Shown: positions 17,774 through 26,646 of the stretch, one piece after another
How positions within the stretch are numbered: position 1 is the stretch's first letter
How the letters are laid out: each line of letters begins with the position of its first letter
Assembly (NCBI GenBank): GCA_963779325.1
Contig: CAVZXS010000010.1
Span: 1 to 64,000 of the forward strand
Source of the DNA: CAVZXS01 sp963779325
GTDB taxonomy: Bacteria; Bacteroidota; Bacteroidia; Chitinophagales; Chitinophagaceae
Reading direction: 5' to 3'
DNA length: 64,000 nucleotides
Made by a program: the position numbers and the translations under genes
Notes under the pieces: model-generated
What the model was told of the DNA's origin: nothing
Seen by the model: the letters and a program-made list of their open reading frames with translations, nothing else
The model's database searches: none

Positions 17774-20700
17774 TTAATCAAACTTTAAATCCAATCCCAA
17801 TCCTCTCAATTCATGTACCAATACATTGAATGATTCAGGTATACCCGGCTTAGGAATGTTTTCACCTTTCACAATGGCTTCGTATGTTTTGGCGCGGCCA
17901 ATGATATCATCTGACTTCAGGGTTAATAACTCCTGCAGAATATTTGATGCACCATAAGCTTCCAATGCCCATACCTCCATCTCACCAAAACGTTGACCGC
18001 CGAACTGTGCTTTACCACCCAACGGTTGTTGTGTAATCAAGCTGTATGGTCCTATCGAACGGGCATGCATTTTATCATCAACCATGTGGTGCAGTTTAAT
18101 TACATAAATAACGCCCACCGTGGCCTTCTGATGAAAACGTTCGCCTGTTTCGCCATCATATAAATAAGTGTGACCGTACAAAGGAATACCGGCTTCATCG
18201 CATAACGTAGCAATTTCATCCGTACTGGCGCCGTCAAATATCGGTGTAGCGAAACGCCTGTCTAATTTTTGTCCGCACCATCCCAATACAGTTTCGTAAA
18301 TCTGTCCCAGGTTCATACGACTTGGTACACCCAACGGGTTCAATACAACATCTACCGGTGTTCCGTCTTCAAGGAACGGCATATCTTCCTGGCGAACGAT
18401 TCTTGCCACAATACCTTTGTTACCGTGACGGCCCGCCATTTTATCTCCCACTTTCAACTTACGTTTGATAGCCAAATAAACCTTCGCCAGTTTCAATACA
18501 CCGGCAGGTAATTCGTCACCAATTGAAATATTGAATTTCTCTCTCTTATATCTCCCTAATTCTTCGTTGTACTTAATGGTAAAGTTGTGCAGCAATGTAT
18601 TGATCTGGTCATCCACTTTCGCATCACCTGTCCAACCCAACGGGTTAATGTTCATATAATCTAAACCCGAAAGATTTTTGGCGGTAAACTTAGCACCCTT
18701 ACCAATTTGCACTTCACCAAAGTTGTTGCTTACACCTGCCGAAACATGATCTTTCAGCAAGGTTTGCAATTTCTCAAGTAATACTTCCATTACATCAGCT
18801 TCATTCTTTTCATGCACTTTCTCCAATTTTTCTACCAGTGCTTTCTCTCTTACTTTAGCATTCTTATCTTTCTTGGCTCTTTGGAATAATTTCTTACCGA
18901 TAATAATACCTTCTACTCCGTTCGGCGCTTTTAAAGAAGCGTCTTTCGCATCACCGGCTTTATCACCAAAGATGGCTCTCAACAATTTTTCTTCCGGTGT
19001 AGGATCACTTTCACCTTTTGGTGTAATCTTTCCTATTAAAATATCACCTTCCTTAATAGTTGCACCAATTCTGATGATACCGTTCTCATCCAAATCTTTT
19101 GTCGCTTCTTCGCTTACGTTAGGAATATCCGGCGTTAATTCCTCTTCGCCCAATTTGGTATCTCTTACTTCTAATTCATATTCAGAAATGTGAACCGAAG
19201 TAAACATATCTTCTTTCACCACTCTCTCACTGATTACGATAGCATCCTCAAAGTTGTAACCCTTCCACGGCATGAATGCCACTTTAAGATTTTTACCCAA
19301 TGCTATTTCACCATTCTGAGTTGCATATCCTTCGGTTAAAAAATCTCCGTTCTTTACCGTTTGACCTTTTTTAACCGCAGGCTTCAGGTTAATTGAAGTC
19401 TCCTGGTTTGTTTTTATAAACTTAGTAAGCCTGTAAATGATTAAGTCATCTTCAAAACTTACCAGCTTCTGCGCTTCGTTACGTTTGTAGCGAACATGAA
19501 TTTCATTGGCATCTACATACTCTACTACGCCATCGCCGTCTGCATGTATTTGAATCCTTGCATCACGGGCAGCCTTGCCTTCCAAACCTGTACCTACAAT
19601 CGGCACATCAGGACGGATAAGCGGCACAGCCTGGCGTTGCATGTTTGATCCCATCAATGCACGGTTGGCATCATCATGCTCAAGGAACGGAATTAATGAA
19701 GCACTCAAACCAACGATTTGGTTGGGAGCTACGTCCATAAATTCCACATCCTTTTTATCCAATATCGGGAAGTCACCTGTTTCGCGACTTACAATTTTTT
19801 CTTCTTTAAAATTTCCTTTTTCATCTAACGGCGTATTGGCCTGCGCAATCTTGGCCAAATCTTCTTCCTCGGCACTCAGGAAAGTTAGTTCCTTCATGTT
19901 CACTTTACCGTCATGTACTTTACGATAAGGTGTTTCAATAAAGCCCATCTCATTAATTTTGGCATGTACACAGAGTGTAGATATCAAACCGATGTTTGGT
20001 CCTTCCGGTGTTTCAATGGTACATAAACGGCCATAGTGAGAATAGTGTACGTCACGAACCTCGAAACCTGCTCTTTCACGACTTAAACCACCCGGTCCGA
20101 GTGCGGAGATACGACGCTTGTGCGTTATCTCACTCAACGGATTGGTTTGATCTAAGAACTGTGATAATTGAGAAGTACCGAAGAATGAATTGATAACACT
20201 TGATAGCGTTCTTGCATTAATCAAATCAACCGGCGTAAACACTTCATTATCTCTTACGTTCATCCTTTCGCGAATGGTACGTGCCATACGTGCAAGACCA
20301 ACGCCGAACTGAGCATACAACTGCTCGCCCACCGTACGTACACGACGATTGCTTAAGTGATCAATATCATCAATCTCGGCTTTACCGTTGGTAAGGCGTA
20401 CAAGGTATTTGATGATAAGAATGATATCTTCTTTCGTCAGTGTCTTTTGCGTTACAGGGGCATCAATATTTAACTTGCGGTTAATTTTATAACGACCTAC
20501 TTCGCCTAAGTCATAACGTTTATCGCTGAAGAATAATTTATCAATAATACCACGGGCAGTTTCATTATCAGGGGCATCAGCGCCGCGCAATTGGCGATAG
20601 ATATGCTGCACCGCTTCCAACTCACTGTTCGAGGTATCTTTATTTAATGTATTGTAAATAATGGCATAGTCTCCGCCTACATCTTCTTTCTGAATGAAAA

Positions 20701-21577
20701 TGCTCTTGATATCCATTTCTACGATCATCTCAATCGCTTCTTCATCCAATACCTGGTCACGCTCCAATATTACTTCGTTACGCTCAATGGAAACCACCTC
20801 CCCGGTATCCTCATCCACAAAATCTTCCACCCAGCTTCTCAACACACGGGCTGCCAAACGGCGACCGATATGTTTGCTCAAAGCTTTTTTATCAACGTTT
20901 ATTTCATCGGCCATACCAAACAGCTCAAGAATATCTTTATCTGTTTCGTAACCTATTGAACGAAGTAATGTAGTAACAGGGAATTTTTTCTTACGGTCAA
21001 TGTAAGCAAACATCACATTGTTGATGTCTGTTGCAAACTCCATCCAGGCACCCTTAAAAGGAATTACCCTTGCAGAGTAAATCTTGGTTCCGTTCGGATG
21101 AATGGATTGACCGAAGAATACACCGGGTGAACGGTGTAACTGAGAAACAACTACCCTTTCAGCACCGTTAATTACAAAGGTACCGCGGGGAGTCATGTAA
21201 GGTATATTACCCAAAAACACGTCCTGCACAATTGTTTGGAAATCGACGTGTTCTTCGTCATTACAACTTAAACGCAGCTTTGCCTTTAAAGGCACGGCGT
21301 ACGTTAATCCTCTCTCCATACACTCTTCGATGGTGTAGCGGGGCGGATCAATAAAGTAGTCAAGAAATTCCAGGACGAAAATGTTGCGGGTGTCAGTGAT
21401 AGGAAAATTATCTTTGAACACACGAAACAGACCCTCGTTGTTACGCTTATCAGGAGTAGTTTCCAACTGGAAAAACTCTCTGAAAGATTGGATCTGGATG
21501 TCTAATAAGTCGGGAGCATCTGAAAGATGTTTGATTTTGCCGAAATCAACCCGTTGATTCATTTTTGTTGAAGACAT
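17774..21577 (-). CDS. rpoB: DNA-directed RNA polymerase subunit beta
   Basis: A 1267-residue core subunit of RNA polymerase. The rifampicin-binding region is wild-type in appearance (GTSQLSQFLDQTNPLSEITHKRRISALGPGG in pieces: SQFLDQTN, THKRRISALG). GRHGNKG and the C-terminal FGGQRFGEMEVWALEAYGA are universal blocks. I chose ATG 21577 (MSSTKMNQRV); the open frame extends upstream to 21622, and 21562 is another candidate. A promoter lies at 21722-21751. Confidence 0.98.
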   Translation of the reverse strand: MSSTKMNQRVDFGKIKHLSDAPDLLDIQIQSFREFFQLETTPDKRNNEGLFRVFKDNFPITDTRNIFVLEFLDYFIDPPRYTIEECMERGLTYAVPLKAKLRLSCNDEEHVDFQTIVQDVFLGNIPYMTPRGTFVINGAERVVVSQLHRSPGVFFGQSIHPNGTKIYSARVIPFKGAWMEFATDINNVMFAYIDRKKKFPVTTLLRSIGYETDKDILELFGMADEINVDKKALSKHIGRRLAARVLRSWVEDFVDEDTGEVVSIERNEVILERDQVLDEEAIEMIVEMDIKSIFIQKEDVGGDYAIIYNTLNKDTSNSELEAVQHIYRQLRGADAPDNETARGIIDKLFFSDKRYDLGEVGRYKINRKLNIDAPVTQKTLTKEDIILIIKYLVRLTNGKAEIDDIDHLSNRRVRTVGEQLYAQFGVGLARMARTIRERMNVRDNEVFTPVDLINARTLSSVINSFFGTSQLSQFLDQTNPLSEITHKRRISALGPGGLSRERAGFEVRDVHYSHYGRLCTIETPEGPNIGLISTLCVHAKINEMGFIETPYRKVHDGKVNMKELTFLSAEEEDLAKIAQANTPLDEKGNFKEEKIVSRETGDFPILDKKDVEFMDVAPNQIVGLSASLIPFLEHDDANRALMGSNMQRQAVPLIRPDVPIVGTGLEGKAARDARIQIHADGDGVVEYVDANEIHVRYKRNEAQKLVSFEDDLIIYRLTKFIKTNQETSINLKPAVKKGQTVKNGDFLTEGYATQNGEIALGKNLKVAFMPWKGYNFEDAIVISERVVKEDMFTSVHISEYELEVRDTKLGEEELTPDIPNVSEEATKDLDENGIIRIGATIKEGDILIGKITPKGESDPTPEEKLLRAIFGDKAGDAKDASLKAPNGVEGIIIGKKLFQRAKKDKNAKVREKALVEKLEKVHEKNEADVMEVLLEKLQTLLKDHVSAGVSNNFGEVQIGKGAKFTAKNLSGLDYMNINPLGWTGDAKVDDQINTLLHNFTIKYNEELGRYKREKFNISIGDELPAGVLKLAKVYLAIKRKLKVGDKMAGRHGNKGIVARIVRQEDMPFLEDGTPVDVVLNPLGVPSRMNLGQIYETVLGWCGQKLDRRFATPIFDGASTDEIATLCDEAGIPLYGHTYLYDGETGERFHQKATVGVIYVIKLHHMVDDKMHARSIGPYSLITQQPLGGKAQFGGQRFGEMEVWALEAYGASNILQELLTLKSDDIIGRAKTYEAIVKGENIPKPGIPESFNVLVHELRGLGLDLKFD

Positions 21578-21721
21578 ATGAGTAAAAACCGGTTTTAAAA
21601 AGTTCGCAGACGTACAAATCATTCTCCGGCTCTTCTTTTTTACAAAACAAAAGCCGATGAAAATCAGTTACTTATTCATGATTTGAAACGTCAAGATGTA
21701 TTTGGCCAAAATTAAGGATGG

Positions 21722-21751
21722 CAAAGGTAAGTGTTTGAAACCAACAAACAA
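21722..21751 (-). promoter_or_regulatory. promoter of rpoB-rpoC
   Basis: The reverse strand has TTG, 19 bases of spacer and TACCTTTG, matching the Bacteroidota -33/-7 arrangement. It lies about 145 bases before rpoB and shows that rpoBC has its own promoter, separate from the ribosomal genes upstream. Confidence 0.7.
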
Positions 21752-21843
21752 GAAAAGTTGTGAACAAAGATTGTACCTAAAATACCACTAACAGGTTATT
21801 TTTTTGTTCTTTAAGACCGCCTATATTTATAAAAAATCTGCCG

Positions 21844-22827
21844 ATGCATTGGAAAGACATTGTCAAGGACTATCTCACCTTTACCAGGAAAGAACGAATC
21901 GGGATTTTTATCCTGGTAATATTAATCCTGGTAATATGGTTTTTACCTGCGATGATTGGCTCCCGAATCAGTGCAGGCTTGATAAAGGCCGATACAAGTT
22001 GGATGTCGGCGGCAAAGAGGCTGGAAATAAAAGACAGTTCTTTTGACCGAAAAAAAGGCTCTCAAACTTATGATGACGCGGATGGAAACAGTTATGCATT
22101 TGACAGGAGGACTTACAACAGCGGCAACTATTTTAAAGGTGAACTTTTTTATTTTGACCCCAATACCCTTTCCGCCGAAGGATGGAAAAAATTGGGCTTA
22201 CGGGAAAAAACCATCGGCACCATTCAAAACTACCTCGGCAAGGGCGGGCATTTTTACAAACCAGCGGATTTGCAAAAAATTTATGGCTTGTTCCCGAATG
22301 AGTTGGAAAGAATAGAGCCCTATATCAGAATAGAAAATAGCGAGCGGCAAAGCAACCTTGCCTACAAACAATCGAATGAAAATTTCCCGGCTAATACAAA
22401 TTATGCTCCTCCTAAAGTTAGTAGATACAAAAATGTAGATATCAATAGCGCCGATACAGCATCGCTTATATCGCTGCCGGGTATTGGCAGTAAGTTGGCA
22501 ACCCGTATCGTATCATTCCGCGATAAGTTGGGCGGTTTTTATTCTATAGATCAAATAAAAGAAACCTACGGCTTGCCTGATTCTTCTTTTCAAAAAGTAA
22601 AACAATACCTGAACATCAGTAATGCTTCGGTAAAAAAAATAAATATCAATACGGCTGCGAAAGATGAAATGAAAATGCACCCGTATATAAAATGGAATTT
22701 GGCCAATGCCATTGTTGAATACCGGAATCAACATGGAGAGTATAAAACTGTTGAAGATGTAAAAAAAATCATGTTGGTGACGGAAGATATATACTCCAAA
22801 GTATCTCCGTACCTGTCAGTACAATAA
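21844..22827 (+). CDS. helix-hairpin-helix (ComEA-like) membrane-anchored protein
   Basis: A 327-residue protein with an N-terminal membrane segment (IGIFILVILILVIWFLPAMI, residues 19-38) followed by helix-hairpin-helix units. The clearest is SLPGIGSKLATRIVSFRDKLG near residue 215; the segments at about 95-150 and 265-325 (NINTAAKDEMKMHPYIKW) are degenerate copies. Such proteins bind double-stranded DNA without sequence preference, and ComEA does so in DNA uptake. Whether this one serves uptake is unknown. It sits on the forward strand between rpoB and rplL, splitting the usual rpl-rpo cluster. Confidence 0.85.
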   Translation: MHWKDIVKDYLTFTRKERIGIFILVILILVIWFLPAMIGSRISAGLIKADTSWMSAAKRLEIKDSSFDRKKGSQTYDDADGNSYAFDRRTYNSGNYFKGELFYFDPNTLSAEGWKKLGLREKTIGTIQNYLGKGGHFYKPADLQKIYGLFPNELERIEPYIRIENSERQSNLAYKQSNENFPANTNYAPPKVSRYKNVDINSADTASLISLPGIGSKLATRIVSFRDKLGGFYSIDQIKETYGLPDSSFQKVKQYLNISNASVKKININTAAKDEMKMHPYIKWNLANAIVEYRNQHGEYKTVEDVKKIMLVTEDIYSKVSPYLSVQ

Positions 22828-22856
22828 AAAACCCGGCTGTTTAAACCGGGTTTTAG
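22828..22856. terminator. bidirectional hairpin terminator
   Basis: AAAACCCGG and CCGGGTTTT form a 9-bp stem with a short loop directly after the helix-hairpin-helix gene stop. It also lies downstream of rplL on the other strand, so it can end both transcripts. Confidence 0.8.
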
Positions 22857-22924
22857 TTTCTTATTAATTACAGAACTAATTAAGCTATTTCAACCCCGAA
22901 ACTTAGATCGGGATTTCAATAACC

Positions 22925-23299
22925 TTAGGCTATCTCAACATCAGCGCCTGCTTCTTTCAGCTTATTAGCTACTTCTTCAGCTTCCGCTTTTGTTACGCCT
23001 TCTTTAACGGGCTTCGGAGCGCCGTCTACCAATTCCTTAGCTTCTTTCAATCCTAAACCGGTTAAATCTTTTACAATCTTAACTACGTTAAGTTTGGAAG
23101 CACCACCGCTTTTCAGAATTACATCGAATGCAGTTTTCTCAGCTACAGCTGCTGCGCCGCCGCCGTCGCCGCTTGCTACAACTACCGCTGCAGCAGCCGG
23201 CTCGATACCGTACTCTGATTTTAAGAAATCAGCCAGTTCCTGTACATCTTTCACAGTAAGGGCTACTAATTGTTCTGCTAATTGTTTTACGTCTGCCAT
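22925..23299 (-). CDS. rplL: 50S ribosomal protein L7/L12
   Basis: A 124-residue stalk protein of the large subunit that recruits translation GTPases. It has the N-terminal dimerisation helices, an alanine-rich hinge (PAAAAVVVASGDGGGAAA, about residues 34-52) and the C-terminal domain with FDVILKSGG and LGLKEAKELVDGAPKPVKEG. It is separated from rplJ by about 200 bases containing two palindromes and a heptamer array. Confidence 0.98.
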   Translation of the reverse strand: MADVKQLAEQLVALTVKDVQELADFLKSEYGIEPAAAAVVVASGDGGGAAAVAEKTAFDVILKSGGASKLNVVKIVKDLTGLGLKEAKELVDGAPKPVKEGVTKAEAEEVANKLKEAGADVEIA

Positions 23300-23387
23300 T
23301 TTGTTTTGTTTTAATTTTTACCGTCTTCATATCCTTCATCATAATCGAGATCCGACGGCGGGTTTAAAAAAATTTGTTTACCCCCAT

Positions 23388-23436
23388 CTCCGCCACGGCG
23401 GAGAGTTATTTTCATTTCACCCGGGGGAGTGAAAAT
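23388..23436. repeat. two adjacent palindromes in the rplJ-rplL spacer
   Basis: 23388-23403 reads CTCCGCCACGGCGGAG, a 7-bp stem with a two-base loop. 23408-23436 has arms ATTTTCA and TGAAAAT, with an alternative inner pairing of TTTCAC with GTGAAA. Both would lie in the mRNA between rplJ and rplL and could set the excess of L7/L12 over L10 by processing or partial termination. Confidence 0.6.
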
Positions 23437-23453
23437 TTTATTACCGGTATTTA

Positions 23454-23495
23454 CTTCAGACATCATAAATCAGACATCCGACTTCTTACTTCTGT
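23454..23495. repeat. degenerate heptamer array in the rplJ-rplL spacer
   Basis: Six successive 7-base units (CTTCAGA, CATCATA, AATCAGA, CATCCGA, CTTCTTA, CTTCTGT) end just after rplJ. Confidence 0.55.
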
Positions 23496-23502
23496 TTTTT
23501 AC

Positions 23503-24015
23503 TCAGCGTACAACAGCTTCTGCTTTCTTCTCCGCATTATGCAGCAAAGCGGCAATAACTCTCTTTGCCGGAGATTGCAACAATCCGATTACTTCACCAA
23601 TCAACTCATTCTTCGTTTTGATTTGTGTAAGTGTTTTCAGGTTGTTATCGCCTGTATAAATATCACCGTTAATGAAAGCTGCTTTCAATTCAGGCTTTTC
23701 ACCTTTGCTTTCTTTGCGGAAAGAACTGATGATTAAAGCGGGTTCTTTCGGATTTTCAGAAAACAATAACGCAGTTACTTTGTGTAATGAATCATACACA
23801 CCTGCATAACGTTCTGCATCCAACGATTCCAGCGCTTTTTTAATCAGCGTATTTTTAGCCACTTTCATTTCTACGTTTTTATCAAAACATGCACGGCGCA
23901 AATTGCCCACCTGTGCTACTGTCAGTGATTCCGTATCGGTAACGTAGAAGTTGGTATATTGAGAGAACTTGCCTTTCAGCACTTCTATCACTTCGTTTTT
24001 TTGATCTTTAGTCAT
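23503..24015 (-). CDS. rplJ: 50S ribosomal protein L10
   Basis: A 170-residue protein that anchors L7/L12 dimers to the ribosome. The N-terminal domain has the conserved LRRACFDKNVEMKVAKNTL pattern (about residues 39-57), and the C-terminal helix that binds L7/L12 ends the protein. It lies 64 bases after rplA. Confidence 0.97.
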   Translation of the reverse strand: MTKDQKNEVIEVLKGKFSQYTNFYVTDTESLTVAQVGNLRRACFDKNVEMKVAKNTLIKKALESLDAERYAGVYDSLHKVTALLFSENPKEPALIISSFRKESKGEKPELKAAFINGDIYTGDNNLKTLTQIKTKNELIGEVIGLLQSPAKRVIAALLHNAEKKAEAVVR

Positions 24016-24079
24016 TTTATTAAGTTTTGACTTCTTTAAAATTTAAGTTTCTTCAAAAGCCCCTTCAAGCGGATGCGGG

Positions 24080-24775
24080 TTAATGTATAAATCCTTTTGT
24101 ATCTATTGCAATACCCGGACTCATACTGCTCGCCATACTTAATGCTTTCAGGTATGTACCTTTTGATGAAGACGGTTTTGCTTTTATAATCGCATTGATT
24201 AATTCCTGGCTGTTCTCGGAAATTTTTTCGGGAGCAAAACTTACACGACCGATAGAAGCATGTATGATACCTGCTTTATCTACCTTGAATGCAATTTTAC
24301 CGCCCTTTACTTCATTCACAGCGCCGGCTACATCATTGCTTACAGTACCCGTTTTAGGATTCGGCATCAGGTTACGCGGGCCTAATACTTTACCCAACTT
24401 ACCAATCTTAGGCATTACCGATGGTGTGGCAATGATAACATCTACATCAACCCATCCGCCTTCAATTTTAGTAATGTACTCATCCAAACCTACGTAATCA
24501 GCTCCGGCTGCTTTTGCTTCTGCTTCTTTATCGGGAGGGCAAAGCACCAATACTTTTTTTGTTTTACCTGTTCCGTGCGGAAGAGTAACCGTACCGCGAA
24601 TGGCCTGATCTGCTTTTTTAGGATCTACTCCCAAACGAATGTGCAGGTCAACCGACGCATCGAATTTTGTTGTGTTGATTTCTTTCACCAAAGAAGATGC
24701 TTCTTTGAGTGAGTATGATTTATTAGCATCAATTTTTGAATTGACTGCTTTTCTTTTTTTGCTGATAAATGCCAT
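24080..24775 (-). CDS. rplA: 50S ribosomal protein L1
   Basis: A 231-residue L1-stalk protein. GTVTLPHGTGKTKKVLVL (near residue 60), LGPRNLMPNPKTGTV (near 131) and GKIAFKVDKAGIIH are the rRNA-binding blocks. L1 often represses its own operon by binding the mRNA; I did not locate such a site. Confidence 0.98.
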   Translation of the reverse strand: MAFISKKRKAVNSKIDANKSYSLKEASSLVKEINTTKFDASVDLHIRLGVDPKKADQAIRGTVTLPHGTGKTKKVLVLCPPDKEAEAKAAGADYVGLDEYITKIEGGWVDVDVIIATPSVMPKIGKLGKVLGPRNLMPNPKTGTVSNDVAGAVNEVKGGKIAFKVDKAGIIHASIGRVSFAPEKISENSQELINAIIKAKPSSSKGTYLKALSMASSMSPGIAIDTKGFIH

Positions 24776-24815
24776 GTTAATTCTTTTAAAGTTTTTTCAA
24801 AGTAGCCTTTAAGGA

Positions 24816-25259
24816 TTAGTTTTCCCAAGGAGCTTTACCGTCAACAGTTAATCCCATGCTGCGGGCCGTACCGGCTACCATGCGCATGGCGCTTTCAACA
24901 GTAAAACAGTTAAGATCAGCCATTTTATCTTTAGCAATAGCTTCTACCTGGTCCCATTTTACTTTGCCCACTTTGTTGCGGTTAGGTTCTTTAGAACCAC
25001 TCTGCAACTTAGCGGCTTCCAGCAACTGAACCGCTGCGGGAGGAGTTTTGAGAACGAAATCAAAACTTTTGTCGGAATAAACGGTGATTAACACGGGAAT
25101 TACTTTTCCCATTTTGTCCTGTGTTCTTGCATTGAACTGCTTACAAAATTCCATGATATTAATACCCTTGGAACCCAAAGCCGGACCGATTGGAGGTGCG
25201 GGGTTGGCCTGGCCACCCTTACACTGCAGCTTTACAAAGCCTGAAATTTCTTTTGCCAT
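24816..25259 (-). CDS. rplK: 50S ribosomal protein L11
   Basis: A 147-residue protein of the GTPase-associated centre. The N-terminal block KLQCKGGQANPAPPIGPALG and the C-terminal RMVAGTARSMGLTV are diagnostic. The frame is open to 25295, but conserved L11 proteins begin MAKEI, so I place the start at 25259. It heads the rplK-A-J-L cluster; secE and nusG, usual neighbours upstream, are absent. Confidence 0.97.
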   Translation of the reverse strand: MAKEISGFVKLQCKGGQANPAPPIGPALGSKGINIMEFCKQFNARTQDKMGKVIPVLITVYSDKSFDFVLKTPPAAVQLLEAAKLQSGSKEPNRNKVGKVKWDQVEAIAKDKMADLNCFTVESAMRMVAGTARSMGLTVDGKAPWEN

Positions 25260-25384
25260 TTTTAAATCTTTTTTGGTGATAGCGACTTTTCGCACTGCCT
25301 GCGGCGGTATTACTTAGTCTCCCAAATTCATCAATATCGTCTCAATAAAATTGAGCCGATCAAAGAAAGAACTAATTGGGGCGG

Positions 25385-25392
25385 CGAAGGTA
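25385..25392 (-). promoter_or_regulatory. -7-like box for the rplK cluster
   Basis: The reverse strand reads TACCTTCGCC, one mismatch from TAnnTTTG. The same sequence precedes rpsL at 26537-26544, suggesting a shared promoter type for ribosomal operons here. Confidence 0.45.
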
Positions 25393-25449
25393 AGGGGAAT
25401 TTTTTAAAAACAGGAGGCTCTATCGAAGATTTTTTATTGTATGCCTTTT

Positions 25450-25484
25450 ATGCGAAATGCTGAAGGCTAAATGCCTAATGCACA
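25450..25484. repeat. degenerate heptamer array before rplK
   Basis: Five 7-base units: ATGCGAA, ATGCTGA, AGGCTAA, ATGCCTA, ATGCACA. Confidence 0.65.
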
Positions 25485-25544
25485 AAAAATTCAACTTTAA
25501 ATCTCTGCATTATGCGTTTAGTAACGGCCAATTTGTTATAAAAC

Positions 25545-25575
25545 AAAAAACCACCCTGAAAACAAGATGGTTTTT
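25545..25575 (-). terminator. hairpin terminator of rpsL-rpsG
   Basis: AAAAACCA and TGGTTTTT pair around a 14-base loop, 20 or so bases after the rpsG stop on the reverse strand. Confidence 0.65.
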
Positions 25576-25594
25576 GAAAAAATATATTTACATG

Positions 25595-26062
25595 TTACAC
25601 TCTGAAGTGAGCAAATGCTTTGTTAGCCTCTGCCATACGGTGTACATCTTCTTTCTTTTTGAATGCAGCGCCTTCGCCTTTTCCCGCCGCTACTATTTCA
25701 TTAGCTAATTTGTCCGCCATGCTGCGGCCGTTTCTTTCGCGGCTGTAGCGTATCAGCCACTTAATGCTCAAAGAAATTTTTCTGTCGGCACGTACCTCAG
25801 AAGGTATTTGGAAAGTAGCGCCACCAATACGACGGCTTCTTACTTCTACCGAAGGAGATACATTGGCCAAGGCTCTTTTCCAAACCTCATAACCGTCTTC
25901 GCTTGTCATCTTAGCTACTTTTTCTATCGCATCGTAGAAAATAATAAAAGCGCCGCTTTTTTTACCTTCCCACATCAGGTTGTTTACAAAACGTGTAACC
26001 AGTTTGTCGTTATACCTCGGATCGGGTGCTAAGGGCAGTTTCTTCGCTTGTGCTTTACGCAT
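25595..26062 (-). CDS. rpsG: 30S ribosomal protein S7
   Basis: A 155-residue small-subunit protein that starts assembly of the 30S head. It has the family start (MRKAQAKK), the 16S-binding LMWEGKKSGAF and EVRSRRIGGATFQIP blocks, and the C-terminal helix FKKKEDVHRMAEANKAFAHFRV in pieces. It follows rpsL by 68 bases. fusA, usual downstream, is absent from the window. Confidence 0.98.
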   Translation of the reverse strand: MRKAQAKKLPLAPDPRYNDKLVTRFVNNLMWEGKKSGAFIIFYDAIEKVAKMTSEDGYEVWKRALANVSPSVEVRSRRIGGATFQIPSEVRADRKISLSIKWLIRYSRERNGRSMADKLANEIVAAGKGEGAAFKKKEDVHRMAEANKAFAHFRV

Positions 26063-26130
26063 GACTTAAAAATTACTTTATATTCTTTATTTAATTTATT
26101 TCCTCTTGTTCCTCTTTGGGTGACAAGGGT

Positions 26131-26511
26131 TTATTTTTTTGCTTTCTCTTTCTTAGTACCGTATTTGGAACGGCTCTGCTTACGGTCTTTTACGCCTGCG
26201 GTATCCAATGAACCGCGAACAATATGGTAACGTACACCAGGTAAGTCTTTTACACGGCCGCCGCGTATCAGTACGATGGAGTGCTCCTGCAGGTTATGGC
26301 CTTCTCCGGGTATGTAGGCAATAACTTCTATTTTATTGGTCAAACGAACCTTGGCTACTTTGCGCAATGCAGAGTTTGGCTTTTTGGGGGTAGTGGTATA
26401 CACACGGGTACACACACCACGACGCTGCGGGCAGCTATCCAAAGCTCTTGACTTGCTTTTGGCCTTAATAATTTCTCTTCCTTTACGTACTAATTGTTGT
26501 ATTGTAGGCAT
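26131..26511 (-). CDS. rpsL: 30S ribosomal protein S12
   Basis: A 126-residue decoding-centre protein. TTTPKKPNSALRK and RGGRVKDLPGVRYH carry lysines at the positions where changes give streptomycin resistance, so it looks wild-type. GEGHNLQEHS is another universal block. The C-terminus is lysine-rich, as usual. Confidence 0.98.
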   Translation of the reverse strand: MPTIQQLVRKGREIIKAKSKSRALDSCPQRRGVCTRVYTTTPKKPNSALRKVAKVRLTNKIEVIAYIPGEGHNLQEHSIVLIRGGRVKDLPGVRYHIVRGSLDTAGVKDRKQSRSKYGTKKEKAKK

Positions 26512-26536
26512 TATGAACCTTTTATTTTTGGGACGG

Positions 26537-26544
26537 CGAAGGTA
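26537..26544 (-). promoter_or_regulatory. -7-like box of rpsL-rpsG
   Basis: The reverse strand reads TACCTTCGCCG, one mismatch from TAnnTTTG, 26 bases before the rpsL ATG. Confidence 0.5.
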
Positions 26545-26587
26545 GGGGGTTTAATTTTACAATCAAAATTTTTAAAGTAATATGAAC

Positions 26588-26622
26588 TAAAAAAACCACC
26601 CGGATTTATATCCGGGCGGTTT
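26588..26622 (-). terminator. hairpin terminator of the large secreted protein gene
   Basis: AAAACCACCCGGAT pairs with ATCCGGGCGGTTTT (one A-G mismatch) around a four-base loop, about 25 bases after the stop. Confidence 0.85.
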
Positions 26623-26646
26623 TACACAATTTGTTTAAAAGATTAT

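Larger units (their letters stand above)
25260..25594. other. intergenic region between rplK and rpsG
   Basis: No gene seen. It holds a putative reverse-strand -7 box (TACCTTCG at 25385-25392, one mismatch to TAnnTTTG), a heptamer array at 25450-25484 and the rpsG terminator at about 25545-25575. Confidence 0.6.
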
